A DNA stretch of 64,000 nt from Isoptericola croceus (GTDB lineage: Bacteria > Actinomycetota > Actinomycetes > Actinomycetales > Cellulomonadaceae), in assembly GCF_029382255.1 (NCBI RefSeq), contig NZ_JARLLG010000006.1:213003-277002 (forward strand), given 5' to 3'. The translations under genes were made by a program, and so were the position numbers. The notes beneath the pieces were generated by a model, which saw only the letters and a program-made list of their open reading frames with translations, was not told the DNA's origin and made no database searches. Every line of letters starts with the position of its first letter. Positions within the stretch are counted from its first letter, which is position 1. Of this stretch, positions 9,601 to 23,820 are shown in pieces.

Positions 9601-12600
9601 CGCCGCCAGGCGCTCTCGATCGCGGCGACGTCGAACGAGCCTCCCGCCGGGGCGTCGAACTCGGCGTACTGCCAGGTGCCGACACCACCGAGCGGCAGTG
9701 CCGGGTCACGGCCGAGCAGGTAGGCCTGCTGGACGTCCGTCCCGGGGAACGGCAGGTGGCGTTCGTCGGGGCGCGGCACGATCACCTGCGCCTCGGAGGG
9801 ACCGGCGCCGACGGCGTCGTCGGCAGCCTCCACGCCGTCCGGCCCGTGCGGCCACGTCAGCGAGGCCGCGTACTCCGCCAGGCTGGTGGCCCGGAGCAGC
9901 GCGGAGACGCGTGCTCCCTCGGCCCCGGCCCGGCGCAGCGCCGCCGTCGCCCGGGTGGCGAGCAGGGAGTCGCCACCGAGCGAGAAGAAGTCGTCCCCGG
10001 TGCGGAGCGGTCGCGGCGGCCGGAGCAGCTCGGCCCAGACCTGCGCGACGCGCCGTTCCGACGCGGTGCGTGGGGGAGCACCGCCACCGGACGCTGCGCC
10101 GTCGGCCGTCGCCCCGCCGTCGAGCGCCGCACGGACCAGGGCCTCGACCGCGGAGCCGACGACCTTGCCGTTGGCGGACAGCGGCAGCTCCGGGACGACG
10201 ACGACGGGGTCGCAGACCATGTAGGCCGGGACCGCCGCCGACAGGCCGGAGCGCAGCTCGTCCGCCGACGGCGCCGGGTCGGCGGCGGCGACCACGGCCG
10301 CGAGCCGGGTCGCCCCGCGTCGGTGCACGGCCCGCACGACGGCGTCGCGCACGCCGGGCAGCGCGCGCAGGGCGGACTCGACCTCCCCGGGCTCGATGCG
10401 GTGACCGAGCACCTGCACCTGCGCGTCGCGCCGACCGTGGAACACCAGGGTCCCGTCGGGACGGTAGGAAGCGAGGTCCCCGGTGCGGTACCACCGCTCG
10501 CCGTCGAGCGTCACGAACCTCTCGGCCGTGGCGTCCGGCCGCCCGCGGTAGCCCTCGGCGAGGCCGGCCCCGCCCATCCACAGCTCGCCGACCACCTGGT
10601 CCCGGCAGTCGTGGCCTCGGTCGTCGACGACCCGGCAACGGACGTTGTCCAGCGGCACGCCCCACGGGACGCCGTCGGGCATCGCGCCGGCGGGGGAGCC
10701 GATCTCCGCGACCGTCGAGTGGATCGCCGCCTCGGTCATGCCGCCGAGCGCCAGGAACCTGGCCCGCGGCGCGACGGCGTGGAACCGGTCGGGAAGGTCG
10801 GTCGGGATGACGTCCCCGCCGAGCAGCGCTGCCCGCAACGACGGCCCCTCGCCGGCCGACGCACCCGCGCCCGACGGCGCGGCGGCCAGCAGCAGCCCGA
10901 GCAGGGCGGGCACGCTGTTCCACACGGTGACGTGGTGCTGCGTGATCAGCCGCCACCAGGCCTCCGGGTCCCGTCGCTCCTCCTCGGTGACCACCACGAC
11001 CGTGCCGCCCACGGCGAGCGGCGCGAACATGTCGTAGACGCTGAGGTCGAACTCCAGCGCCGACAGGGCGAGCGAGGCGTCGTGCGGGCCGAGGTCGAGG
11101 CGCCGGTTGAGCGCCGCGACGGTGTTCATCGCGGCCGCGTGGCTGACCTCGACGCCCTTGGGCTCGCCGGTCGAGCCGGAGGTGAACAGGACGTAGGCCG
11201 GACGGCGCACCTGCGCCGCCAGGTCGTCGTCGGACTCGTCGCCGGCCGGCTCGTCGTCCTGCCCAGCGCCCGGCGCGGCGGCGTCCGCACCGTCCGGCGG
11301 CACGAACGCGACGGCGTCGTCGTAGGTGGCGGCGTCGATCGTCGTGACGACGTCGCCGAGGCGCCGCATCGTGGCCGCGCGGGCCGCCGGCTGGTCGATG
11401 CTGATCGGGAGGTACGTCGCTCCCGCCCGCAGGATCCCGAGCACGGCGACCACCTGGGCGCGACCCTTCGGCAACGAGACGGCGACGGTGTCGCCGGCGC
11501 CGACGCCCCGCGCACGCAGCCACCCGGCGACGGCGCCGCTCGCCGCGGCCAGCTCGGCGTACGTCAGGGTGCCGCGCGAGTCCGCCACGGCCACCCGGTA
11601 GGCCCACGCGGGGTCCAGGTCGGCGACCGTGGCGTGCAAGAGCTGCGGACGGTGGTCGACGGCGGTGTCGTTGACGCGGTCACGCACCTGACGTTGCGCG
11701 GGGGGCAGCTCGCTCGGCGCCGGTCGGTGCCACGCCTCGGGTGCGGTCAGCAGGTCGTCGAGCAGGGAGCGGTAGTAGTCGAAGGCGGCGTCGGCGACCC
11801 CGTCGCGCAGCACGTCGTCACGGACGTCCCAGTTGACCAGCAGTCCTCCGCGGAACTCGGTGACCTGGGCGTCGAGCCAGACCTGCGGCCCCTGCGAGAT
11901 GATCCACGACGGTTCGCCGAACGTCTCGCACACCGCCTGCTCGTACAGCTCGCCCAGCCCGATCGCACTGGTGTACACCACGGGTGCCAGGACCGGCGTC
12001 CCCTCGTGCCGGGCCTTGTCCCGCAGCACCTCGACACCGGGGTAGCTGCCGTGCGCCACGGCCTCGGCGAGGTTCTCCGCGAGCGCCCGGGCACGGTCGA
12101 CCAGCCCGGCAGGTCGGCGCAGGTCGATCTCCAGGAGGATCGACGACGAGAAGTCGCCCACCAGCGCGTTCACGTCCGGGTGGATCTCGTCGCGGTCGAA
12201 CAGCGGCAGGTTGAGCAGGAAGCGGCCCTGCCGGCTCCATGCGCCGACGGTCTCGGCGAACACGGTGGCGAGCAGGGCCGACGGGGTGACCCCGTGCTCG
12301 GCCGCCCGCCGGCCGAGCGTGGCCACCTGCTCTGGTGTGAGCCAGTGGTGCAGCCGCCGGCTGCGTGCCGGGCCGGTCGCTGCCGCGGCGGCGGGCAGCT
12401 GCGGGCCGTCGGGCAGCGTGTCCAGGCGGCCGTGCCAGTACTCCGCGTCGGCCTGCCGGTCGTCCGCGCGGTCGCGACGCTCGGTGGCCAGGTAGTCGGC
12501 GAAGCCGAGCCGGGGGAGCGGTCGTGCGGCCACGGCGTCGGGGTCGAGGTAGGCCGCACGCAGGTCGGCGAGCAGGAGACGCATGCTCAGGGCGTCGGCC

Positions 12601-13349
12601 GCCACCATGTCGAGGTCGAGGTGCAGCCTCGTCCGTCCGCGCGGGAGCAGGCTGAGCGCCACGCCCAGGAGATGCCCGGCGGCGATGTCGAGGTGCTGGT
12701 GGGTGTAGCGGTCCCGGAGCTCGTCGAGCCGGCGGGTGACGTCGTCGTCGTCGAGCCGGCGCAGGTCGTGGACCTCGACGCCGGCGTTCGGGCTCGGCAC
12801 CCCGTGCGGACCGGCGGCGGGCGCGGTGACGGCCTGCCCGTCGTCGCCGAACCGGGTGCGCAGCAGCCCGTGCCGCGTGACGAGCACGCCGAGCGCCCGC
12901 CGGAGTCGTTCCGGGTCGACGCCGCGTCCGTCGAGCTCGACGTAGTAGTGCGCGGCCACCCCGCCCCACGGCTGGTCCGGGTCCCGCCCGATCCAGTACG
13001 CGTGCTGCATGGTCGCCAGCGGGTACGGCTCACCGTCCGGGACACGGACCACGTCGGCGTCGGCCTCCGCGTCCTGCGCGGCGGCGGGAGCCTCGGGTGC
13101 CGAGGGCCCGACGATGCGTGCCCACCCGCGCAGCGTGGGGTCGGCGGCCAGCTCGTCGAACCGGGCGCGGACCCCCTGGCGGCGCCAGCCGCCGATCAGC
13201 CGGATGAGGGTGAGGGAGTCCAGCCCGCAGGCGAAGAGGTTGTCGTCGTCCCCGGGTGCGCGGCCGGCGTCAGGGAGCGCGGTCGTGACGGCCGCTCGCA
13301 GCCAGTGCGGTACGGCGGGCGTCTCGGTCAGGGTGGCGGGCTCGGTCAT
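6666..13349 (-). CDS. NRPS A: ArCP-Cy-A-PCP-Cy-A-PCP metallophore synthetase
   Basis: A 2227-residue synthetase resembling HMWP2/PchE and the coelibactin NRPS. Order: aryl carrier (CGLDSLTL, Ser45); cyclisation domain 1 with the DxxxxDxxS motif near residue 246; A1 (SGSTGEPKG near 720); PCP1 (LGGDSL near 1125); cyclisation domain 2 (DYIVFDALS near 1328); A2 (SGSTGEPKG near 1780); PCP2 (AGGNSL near 2176). There is no TE, so the chain passes to NRPS B. My reading of the A pockets gives DLYNLGLIHK for A1 and DLFNLSLIWK for A2. A2 fits Cys; A1 mixes Cys-like and Thr-like positions. Cy domains make thiazolines from Cys and (methyl)oxazolines from Ser/Thr. The gene begins 56 bp after the AMP-ligase stop. 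Confidence 0.95.
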   Translation of the reverse strand: MTEPATLTETPAVPHWLRAAVTTALPDAGRAPGDDDNLFACGLDSLTLIRLIGGWRRQGVRARFDELAADPTLRGWARIVGPSAPEAPAAAQDAEADADVVRVPDGEPYPLATMQHAYWIGRDPDQPWGGVAAHYYVELDGRGVDPERLRRALGVLVTRHGLLRTRFGDDGQAVTAPAAGPHGVPSPNAGVEVHDLRRLDDDDVTRRLDELRDRYTHQHLDIAAGHLLGVALSLLPRGRTRLHLDLDMVAADALSMRLLLADLRAAYLDPDAVAARPLPRLGFADYLATERRDRADDRQADAEYWHGRLDTLPDGPQLPAAAAATGPARSRRLHHWLTPEQVATLGRRAAEHGVTPSALLATVFAETVGAWSRQGRFLLNLPLFDRDEIHPDVNALVGDFSSSILLEIDLRRPAGLVDRARALAENLAEAVAHGSYPGVEVLRDKARHEGTPVLAPVVYTSAIGLGELYEQAVCETFGEPSWIISQGPQVWLDAQVTEFRGGLLVNWDVRDDVLRDGVADAAFDYYRSLLDDLLTAPEAWHRPAPSELPPAQRQVRDRVNDTAVDHRPQLLHATVADLDPAWAYRVAVADSRGTLTYAELAAASGAVAGWLRARGVGAGDTVAVSLPKGRAQVVAVLGILRAGATYLPISIDQPAARAATMRRLGDVVTTIDAATYDDAVAFVPPDGADAAAPGAGQDDEPAGDESDDDLAAQVRRPAYVLFTSGSTGEPKGVEVSHAAAMNTVAALNRRLDLGPHDASLALSALEFDLSVYDMFAPLAVGGTVVVVTEEERRDPEAWWRLITQHHVTVWNSVPALLGLLLAAAPSGAGASAGEGPSLRAALLGGDVIPTDLPDRFHAVAPRARFLALGGMTEAAIHSTVAEIGSPAGAMPDGVPWGVPLDNVRCRVVDDRGHDCRDQVVGELWMGGAGLAEGYRGRPDATAERFVTLDGERWYRTGDLASYRPDGTLVFHGRRDAQVQVLGHRIEPGEVESALRALPGVRDAVVRAVHRRGATRLAAVVAAADPAPSADELRSGLSAAVPAYMVCDPVVVVPELPLSANGKVVGSAVEALVRAALDGGATADGAASGGGAPPRTASERRVAQVWAELLRPPRPLRTGDDFFSLGGDSLLATRATAALRRAGAEGARVSALLRATSLAEYAASLTWPHGPDGVEAADDAVGAGPSEAQVIVPRPDERHLPFPGTDVQQAYLLGRDPALPLGGVGTWQYAEFDAPAGGSFDVAAIESAWRRLVARHEMLRTSVDADGMLTIHPELPRWELPVRDVGSADELERLRQAWSHRVLDLSQPPLWHVELVRHPHGERWVIGLDYIVFDALSIMTLFTELDLLVTDSGAHLAPIELSFRDYVLQHRADPAAVDTDQQYWRERLAQLPPGPTVPLARTVDEAPPRFERRQHRLDAESWQRLQDLARRLRLTPSTVLLALYAHVLGRWSERGDVTVTLTMFNRREVHPDIYRVLGDFTTVSLADYRPSEADDWQQAASALQARLAEDLDHREVSSSWLLRELTRMNGRLESVPVVFTSGLGVGTGPGVGMDMSPAFGTRAYGISQSPQVTLDNQVTESEGGLLITWDSVVGLFADGVVDAMFELYRDAVTACTRGDVAAAGRVLDGLPAGQRAVRDRVNDTATARTPRTLHGAVLDGPDQQRDGVALRGADGSEISHRRLRSVVLEHAGALRDRGVRPGDRVGVRMPKSPDQVVAVLAVLAAGGVYVPIGVDQPAARVARIAAAAGLVHTIDGLEDLSGAEPLAEPWAGDPHDVAYVIFTSGSTGEPKGVEITHAAAANTIDDLVERCGLTADDVVLGSAALDFDLSVFDIFGTLAVGAELVVPSESDRRDADRWCELVRTHRVTWWNSVPLLYDLLLGAAERQGPGRPLESLRQVLLSGDWVGLDLAERSSARAPHARLLALGGATEAAIWSNAQPFDRAEPHWPSVPYGRPLSNQEFRVVDDLRRDRPDRAVGELWIGGAGLARGYCGDPALTDERFVVDGGRRWYRTGDLGRYWPDGTLEFCGRRDAQVKVGGHRVELGEVEAALERLPRVERAAAVLAGDRSRVFALVTGSGPLESGRDEAGLREMLRAELPPYAVPARVVRADEMPLTVNGKLDRAAVASLVAAHVADHAGAERAAVESAGLAGEVARLWAEVGVVVRDDQENFFAAGGNSLAALRFVQAVERRWGADYTVRAFLQEPTVASVAAELARRGADQIEEGVL

Positions 13350-13404
13350 CGCGGTGAGGCTCCCGGTCGTTCGCGTCGAGGGTCGGGGTGCGTGACGGGC
13401 AGGG

Positions 13405-15042
13405 TCACTGCCGGGTCACGCGTTCACGCAGTGCTGCCTTGTCGATCTTCGCCACGGCCGTCAGCGGCATGTCGTCGACGACCGCGAACCTCTCGGGGAC
13501 CTTGTAGGCGGCCAGCCCTCGTTCGCGCAGGTGTGCGACCAGGGTGGCCGGGTCGGGCTCGCCCTGGCCCGGTACCGGGCGGACGGCGGCGGCCACCCGC
13601 TCGCCGTACAGCGGGTCCGGCACGCCGAAGACGGCGGCGACGTCGACCTGCGGGTGGGTCACCAGGTGGCCCTCGACCTCGGCCGGGGCGATCTTCTCGC
13701 CCCCACGGTTGATCTGGTCCTTCACCCGGCCGACGACGATCAGGTGACCGGTCTCGAGCCGCCGCACCAGGTCGCCGGTGCGGTAGTACCCGTCGGGGGT
13801 GAACGCGACGGCGTTGTGCTCGTCCGCCCGCCAGTACCCCCGCAGCGTGTAGGGGCCGCGGGTCAGCAGCTCGCCCGGCTCACCGGCGGCCACGTCCCGG
13901 CCCTCGCCGTCGACGACGCGCACCTCGTCGCCGGGGGACATGGGCACGCCCTGCGTGGTGGTCACGAGGCCCTCGGGGTCGTCCAGGTGGGTGTAGCAGA
14001 TCAGCCCTTCGGCCATGCCGTAGACCTGCTGGAGCGTGGCGCCGAACGCCGGCCCGACCGTCACCGCGACGTCGTCGGGCAGGCGGGCGGAGCCCACGTT
14101 CACGACCTCGACGCTCGAGGTGTCGCGGCCGCCGAAGCCGATCTCCTCGACGAACAGCCCGGCCAGGGGCGGGTTGAGCGTCAGGGACGTGACCCGTTCG
14201 GCCACGATGAGGTCGAAGACCGTGTCCGGGCTGGGGTCACGGGCGAGGACGACCGTGCCGCCGGCGCTGAGGGTACCGAGCGCACCGGGGCAGCACCAGG
14301 AGAAGTTGAAGGCGACCGGTAGCGCGGCCAGGAAGACGGTGTCCGGGGTCATGCCGCACCGCTCGGCGCTGAGCCGGGCGTTGTACAGGTAGTCGTCGTG
14401 CGTGCGGGGGATGAGCTTGGGCAGCCCGGTGGTCCCGCCCGAGAGGAGCAGCAGGGCGAGGTCCCGGCTCGAGGTCTCGGTGCGCACGCCGGAGGCCCGG
14501 TCAGCGCCGTCCGCGGTGCGGAGCTGGTCGTAGCCGGTGGCGGCCCGGTCGCCGACCTCGCCGACGACGACCACCAGCAGCGCCCGGCCTGCCTGGGCAC
14601 GAGCGGCCACGAGGTGGTCGGCGAGCTCGCGGTGGTCGAATCCTTGGTGGACGTCGGTGGTGACGTAGGCGCGCGCGTCGGCGAGGTCCGCGAGGTGCTC
14701 GAGCTCGGCGGTGCGGTGTGCCGGCATCGCGTGCACGGGGACGGCGCCGAGGTGCTGCAGCGCGAACCAGAGCGTGAGGAACTCCGCCACGTTCGGCAGC
14801 TGGAGGATCACCCGGTCCCCGGGGCCTACCCCGTGCGCGGCGAGCCCCGCGGCGACCGCCTCGGACTCGGAGACGAGGTCGGCGTAGGTGAGCCGCCGGC
14901 GGTGGTCGACCACGGCGACGTGGTCCGGACGCCGTGCGGCCCAGCGGTGCAGCGCCGCGGAGAAGGTCTCGCCGGCCCACCAGCCGGCCTGCTGATAGCG
15001 CTCGGCGTCCTCGGTGGGCCAGCCCGGCCAGTCCTTGCTCAC
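13405..15042 (-). CDS. aryl-AMP ligase (salicylate or 2,3-dihydroxybenzoate type)
   Basis: A 545-residue stand-alone adenylation enzyme like DhbE, EntE, YbtE and MbtA. It shows SGGTTGLPK (residues about 195-203), YGMAEGL, YRTGDLV and the A10 region VAKIDKAAL. It activates an aryl acid as the adenylate and loads the ArCP of NRPS A. The GTG at 15042 follows a GAGAGGGG site at normal spacing. In the A4 stretch the pocket reads AFNFSWCCPG: the hydroxyl-contacting Asn is present, and the Cys at the position often used to separate salicylate (Cys) from DHB (Ser) favours salicylate. The usual His before Asn is Phe here, so another aryl acid is possible. Likely first gene of the leftward operon under the operator at 15109-15135. 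Confidence 0.92.
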   Translation of the reverse strand: MSKDWPGWPTEDAERYQQAGWWAGETFSAALHRWAARRPDHVAVVDHRRRLTYADLVSESEAVAAGLAAHGVGPGDRVILQLPNVAEFLTLWFALQHLGAVPVHAMPAHRTAELEHLADLADARAYVTTDVHQGFDHRELADHLVAARAQAGRALLVVVVGEVGDRAATGYDQLRTADGADRASGVRTETSSRDLALLLLSGGTTGLPKLIPRTHDDYLYNARLSAERCGMTPDTVFLAALPVAFNFSWCCPGALGTLSAGGTVVLARDPSPDTVFDLIVAERVTSLTLNPPLAGLFVEEIGFGGRDTSSVEVVNVGSARLPDDVAVTVGPAFGATLQQVYGMAEGLICYTHLDDPEGLVTTTQGVPMSPGDEVRVVDGEGRDVAAGEPGELLTRGPYTLRGYWRADEHNAVAFTPDGYYRTGDLVRRLETGHLIVVGRVKDQINRGGEKIAPAEVEGHLVTHPQVDVAAVFGVPDPLYGERVAAAVRPVPGQGEPDPATLVAHLRERGLAAYKVPERFAVVDDMPLTAVAKIDKAALRERVTRQ

Positions 15043-15108
15043 GACGGTCCCCTCTCTGAGACGGCAGGTGTCGCGGCCACGGGAGACCACGCCCCGGTGC
15101 AGCCTAAT

Positions 15109-15135
15109 CGATAATGATAACGGGAATGATTTTCA
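15109..15135. promoter_or_regulatory. Zur-like operator A, divergent promoter region of both NRPS operons
   Basis: Between the start codons of the AMP ligase (15042) and NRPS B (15177) lie two overlapping AT-rich 15-mers, CGATAATGATAACGG and CGGGAATGATTTTCA. The second matches 12 of 15 positions of the Zur-type palindrome TGAAAATGATTTTCA. Related motifs precede two other operons of the cluster (31611-31637 and 34652-34669). No DtxR-type TTAGGTTAG box is visible. In Streptomyces coelicolor the coelibactin cluster is controlled by Zur, which supports a zinc-responsive reading; a Fur-type regulator is the alternative. Confidence 0.65.
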
Positions 15136-15176
15136 GTTAGAGTCGCTGCCACCACGACGACGGGAGTGTGAGCATC

Positions 15177-20740
<5,564 letters not shown>

Positions 20741-20744
<4 letters not shown>

Positions 20745-21961
20745 GCGCCGGACCACGCGGGGGAGCGACCCCGACCGTCGCCGTCGTCGGGGCGAGCGGG
20801 TCCATCGGCGGTGAGCTCGTGCGGCTGCTCGCCACCCTGAGCGGCTCGGTGCCGCTGCGGCTCCGGCTCGGTGGACGCCGGGCGCACGCCCTGCTCGCCA
20901 CGGCCGAGGCGCTGCGCGGCACGACGGCGGGGCGGGCGCTCGACGTCGAGACGCAGGTGTGCGACGTCTGGGACGACACCTCGCTCGCCACCTTCTGCGC
21001 CGGAGCCGACGTCGTGGTGTCCGTCGCCGGGCCGACCTACCGGATCGGCGGGAGGATCGCGCTGGCCGCCGTCGCCGCCGGTGCCGGGTACGTCGACGTC
21101 GGGGGCGACGACCCGCTGCTCGAGGCGCTGGCCCGGCACGCGTCGGGTCACGGGTCGCCGGTCGTGGCGTCGGCCGGCGCCCTGCCCGGCGCGTCCGCGC
21201 TGCTCCCGCGGTACCTGGCCGCGCTGCTGCCGCAGGGCGACGCCCTCACCGCGCACGTCGGCGGGATGGAGGCCTGCTCCACGACGGTCGCGGAGGACAT
21301 GCTGCTCTCGCTGAGCCGCGGCGGGCCGGACGGCACCCCGTTCGGCACCCCCCTGGCGGCGTGGGTGGCGGGGGAGGTCCGGCAGCGTGCGCTCGAGGTC
21401 GCCCCGGCGCACCACCTGCCGGGTGCCCGCGGACCGGTGGTCGGCCAACCGTTCCTCAGCGCCGAGACCGCCCGCCTCGCCGCCGCCCTGGGACTCCGCT
21501 CGGCGTCCTGGTGGAACCTGTGGACCGACGGGCACGCCTGGTCGGTGCTGTCGACCCTGCCGGTCCTCCTGCAGGACCCGACGACGTCGACCCGCGACAT
21601 CGTCGGGCACCTCTGCCGGGCGGCCGAGCTCGACGTCCTGGGCCGCCGCCCCTGGTACCTGATGAGGTTCCGCCTCGCGCACACCGGCTCCGGGCAGGAG
21701 GTCGTCGCCGAGCTGCGCACCGACTCCTCGTCGCTGGTCACCGCGCTCGTCGCCACCACGGCGGTGCGCACCGTGCTGACCACGCCGGGGCTCGGCACCG
21801 GGTTCGCCGCGGACCTGCTCGACCCCGCCGAGGTCGTCGTCGACCTCGAGAGCCACCCCCGGATCGACCTGCAGGTCACCGGCACCGCCGACGCCCTCAC
21901 CCGCGACCCGGTCACCACCTCCGGCGTGCCGCACGCGGCGGTCGAGGAGGGGGCGCTGTGA
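20741..21961 (+). CDS. saccharopine dehydrogenase-like NAD(P)-binding protein
   Basis: A 406-residue protein with an N-terminal Rossmann fold (VAVVGASGSIGGELVRLL) and the general build of saccharopine-dehydrogenase-family oxidoreductases. The ATG at 20741 overlaps the NRPS B stop (ATGA) and its own stop overlaps the next gene (GTGA). A protein of this type also lies in coelibactin-like clusters between the NRPS and the thiazolinyl-imide reductase. Its reaction is unknown to me; reduction of a ring, an imine or an aldehyde intermediate is plausible. The second half (residues about 220-400) has no motif I can name. Confidence 0.72.
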
Positions 21962-23820
21962 GCGCGACGCCGCAACCACGGTCGGTGGTCGTGTGCGGCA
22001 GCCGGTTCGGCCGCTTCTACGCCGCGGCGGTCGACCGCCACCCCGCGCTGCGCCTGGTCGCGATCCTCGGCCGCGGGTCCGTCGCGTCCCGGGAGCTCGC
22101 CGCCCGGTACGACGTGCCGCTGGTCGGCTCCGTGGCCGACTGCCCACCCACGGACCTGGCCTGCGTCGCCGTCGGGTCGACCATCCAGGGCGGCGCGGGC
22201 AGCGAGATCGCCACCGCGTGGATGGAACGGGGCGTGTCCGTGGTGCAGGAGCACCCGGTGCACCCCCGCGAGCTCGCGGACCTGCTGCGCACGGCGCGCC
22301 GGACCGGGACGTCCTACCGGATGAACCTGCACTACCGGTGGGTGGACCCCGCGCCGGAGTTCCTGGCCGCCACCGCGAGGCTGCGCGCACGCCAGGAACC
22401 CGTCTTCGCCGACGTCGTCACCCCCGTGCACCTGCTGCTGCCCGTCCTCGACCTGCTCGCCGGGGCGATCGGCGCCGCCCGGCCCGCCACGGCCGGTGAC
22501 GTGCTGCCGGAGCGCGGCGGCTCCCCGTTCACCGTCATGACGCTCACGCTCGGTGGCGTCCCGGTGACGCTGCGGGTCCAGAACCAGCTGTGCCCCACCG
22601 ACCGGGACAACCACACGGTGTGCTGGCCGCGGATCGCCGTCGGGTTCCCGGCCGGCGTCCTGACCCTGGCGGACCTGCACGGCCCGGTCGAGTGGGCGCC
22701 GCGCTGGCAGCTCGGCGGCGGCACCGGCCCGCAGACGGCGACGGACGAGCCGACGGTCTCGACGACCGGCGCACCGGGCACGTTCGACGAGGTCTTCGCC
22801 GACCGGTGGCCCACGGCGCTGTCGCGGGTGCTCGACGAGTTCTGCGACGACGTCGACGCCGGGCGCGACCCGCTGCGGGCGGCGTCCTGGACGATGTCCG
22901 TGGTCCAGCTGTGGCACCAGGTGGCCGAGTCGATGGGGCCGCCGCAGGTCGTCGAGGCCCGGCCGGCGGAGCTGCTGGGCACGGCCGCCGTCCTCGGCAC
23001 CGAACCGCCGTCCACCGGTCCGTCGGCGCAGGAACCCGCACCCGACGGTGGCGCCGGGGCGGGGTGGGAGCCGTACGTCGACGAGGCCGAGTTCTTCGAC
23101 CTCGCGGCGTCCGGCCACGTCGACCCGGTCAGCGCTCCGCTCGTCGTCGAGGCACTGGCCGGCGCGCCCGTCGGGCCTGATCGCCCGGTGGTCGAGATCG
23201 GCGCGGGGACAGGCCTGCTGACCGTCCCCGCGGCGTCGGCCCTGCCCGACGACGTGCCGTGGTGGGCCGCCGAGCCGGCGGCCCCGATGCGTGCCGTGCT
23301 CATGGCGCGGGTCCTCGACCACGGACTGCAGCGGCGCGTCACCGTGCTGCCCGACGACGCCGCCTCGGTGGCGCTGCCCGCCCACGCCGGAGCGGTCCTG
23401 CTCTGCGGCGTCCTCGGGCACCTCGACGACGCCGGGCACGACCGGTTGTGGGCCCGCCTGCGCGACCACCTCGCCCCCGGGGCGCCCGTGGTGGTCGAGC
23501 TGATGAACCTCACCTCGCCGCAGCAGATCGACGAGGCCGAGCTGGCCACGCAGCGCGTCGGGACGAACACCTACCGGTGGCGGTGGTCCGCCCGGCCGGA
23601 CGGCGCCCACCACGTGCAGATGTCGAGCCGCTGGCAGGTGCACACCGCGGACGGTCTCGACCGCGAGAGCACGGTCACCCACCGGTGGCGCACCTGCTCC
23701 GTGCCCGACGTCGCCGCCGTCGCCGAGCGCCACGGCTTCCGTCTCGACGCCGACCTGTCGCACCCCGCGTCCACACCGATGGCCGTGTTCCGGCTCACGC
23801 CCCAGGAGAACCATGTCTGA
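21958..23820 (+). CDS. thiazolinyl-imide reductase fused to a SAM methyltransferase
   Basis: A 620-residue two-domain protein. Residues 1-365 match the Gfo/Idh-like thiazolinyl-imide reductases Irp3/YbtU and PchG: N-terminal VVVCGSRFGRFYAAAV, conserved EHPVHP near residue 98 and a MNLHYRWVDP stretch. These reduce a carrier-bound thiazoline to thiazolidine with NADPH. After an Ala/Pro/Gly-rich linker, residues about 375-620 form a class I methyltransferase (VVEIGAGTGLLT near 415, VVVELMN later). That domain resembles the separate methyltransferase at 25821; both share an EP-x4-MRAVL segment. Fusion of the two activities is unusual. GTGA start overlap with the gene before; the end overlaps the P450 start by 8 bp. 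Confidence 0.87.
   Translation: MSATPQPRSVVVCGSRFGRFYAAAVDRHPALRLVAILGRGSVASRELAARYDVPLVGSVADCPPTDLACVAVGSTIQGGAGSEIATAWMERGVSVVQEHPVHPRELADLLRTARRTGTSYRMNLHYRWVDPAPEFLAATARLRARQEPVFADVVTPVHLLLPVLDLLAGAIGAARPATAGDVLPERGGSPFTVMTLTLGGVPVTLRVQNQLCPTDRDNHTVCWPRIAVGFPAGVLTLADLHGPVEWAPRWQLGGGTGPQTATDEPTVSTTGAPGTFDEVFADRWPTALSRVLDEFCDDVDAGRDPLRAASWTMSVVQLWHQVAESMGPPQVVEARPAELLGTAAVLGTEPPSTGPSAQEPAPDGGAGAGWEPYVDEAEFFDLAASGHVDPVSAPLVVEALAGAPVGPDRPVVEIGAGTGLLTVPAASALPDDVPWWAAEPAAPMRAVLMARVLDHGLQRRVTVLPDDAASVALPAHAGAVLLCGVLGHLDDAGHDRLWARLRDHLAPGAPVVVELMNLTSPQQIDEAELATQRVGTNTYRWRWSARPDGAHHVQMSSRWQVHTADGLDRESTVTHRWRTCSVPDVAAVAERHGFRLDADLSHPASTPMAVFRLTPQENHV

Noticed and set aside
6942-13712. A 2256-codon open frame on the plus strand, antisense to NRPS A, and a 1758-codon frame (15480-20756) antisense to NRPS B.
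   Set aside because: Both mirror the NRPS codon bias in very GC-rich DNA; the translations are low-complexity and carry no domain, while the NRPS frames have complete motif sets.
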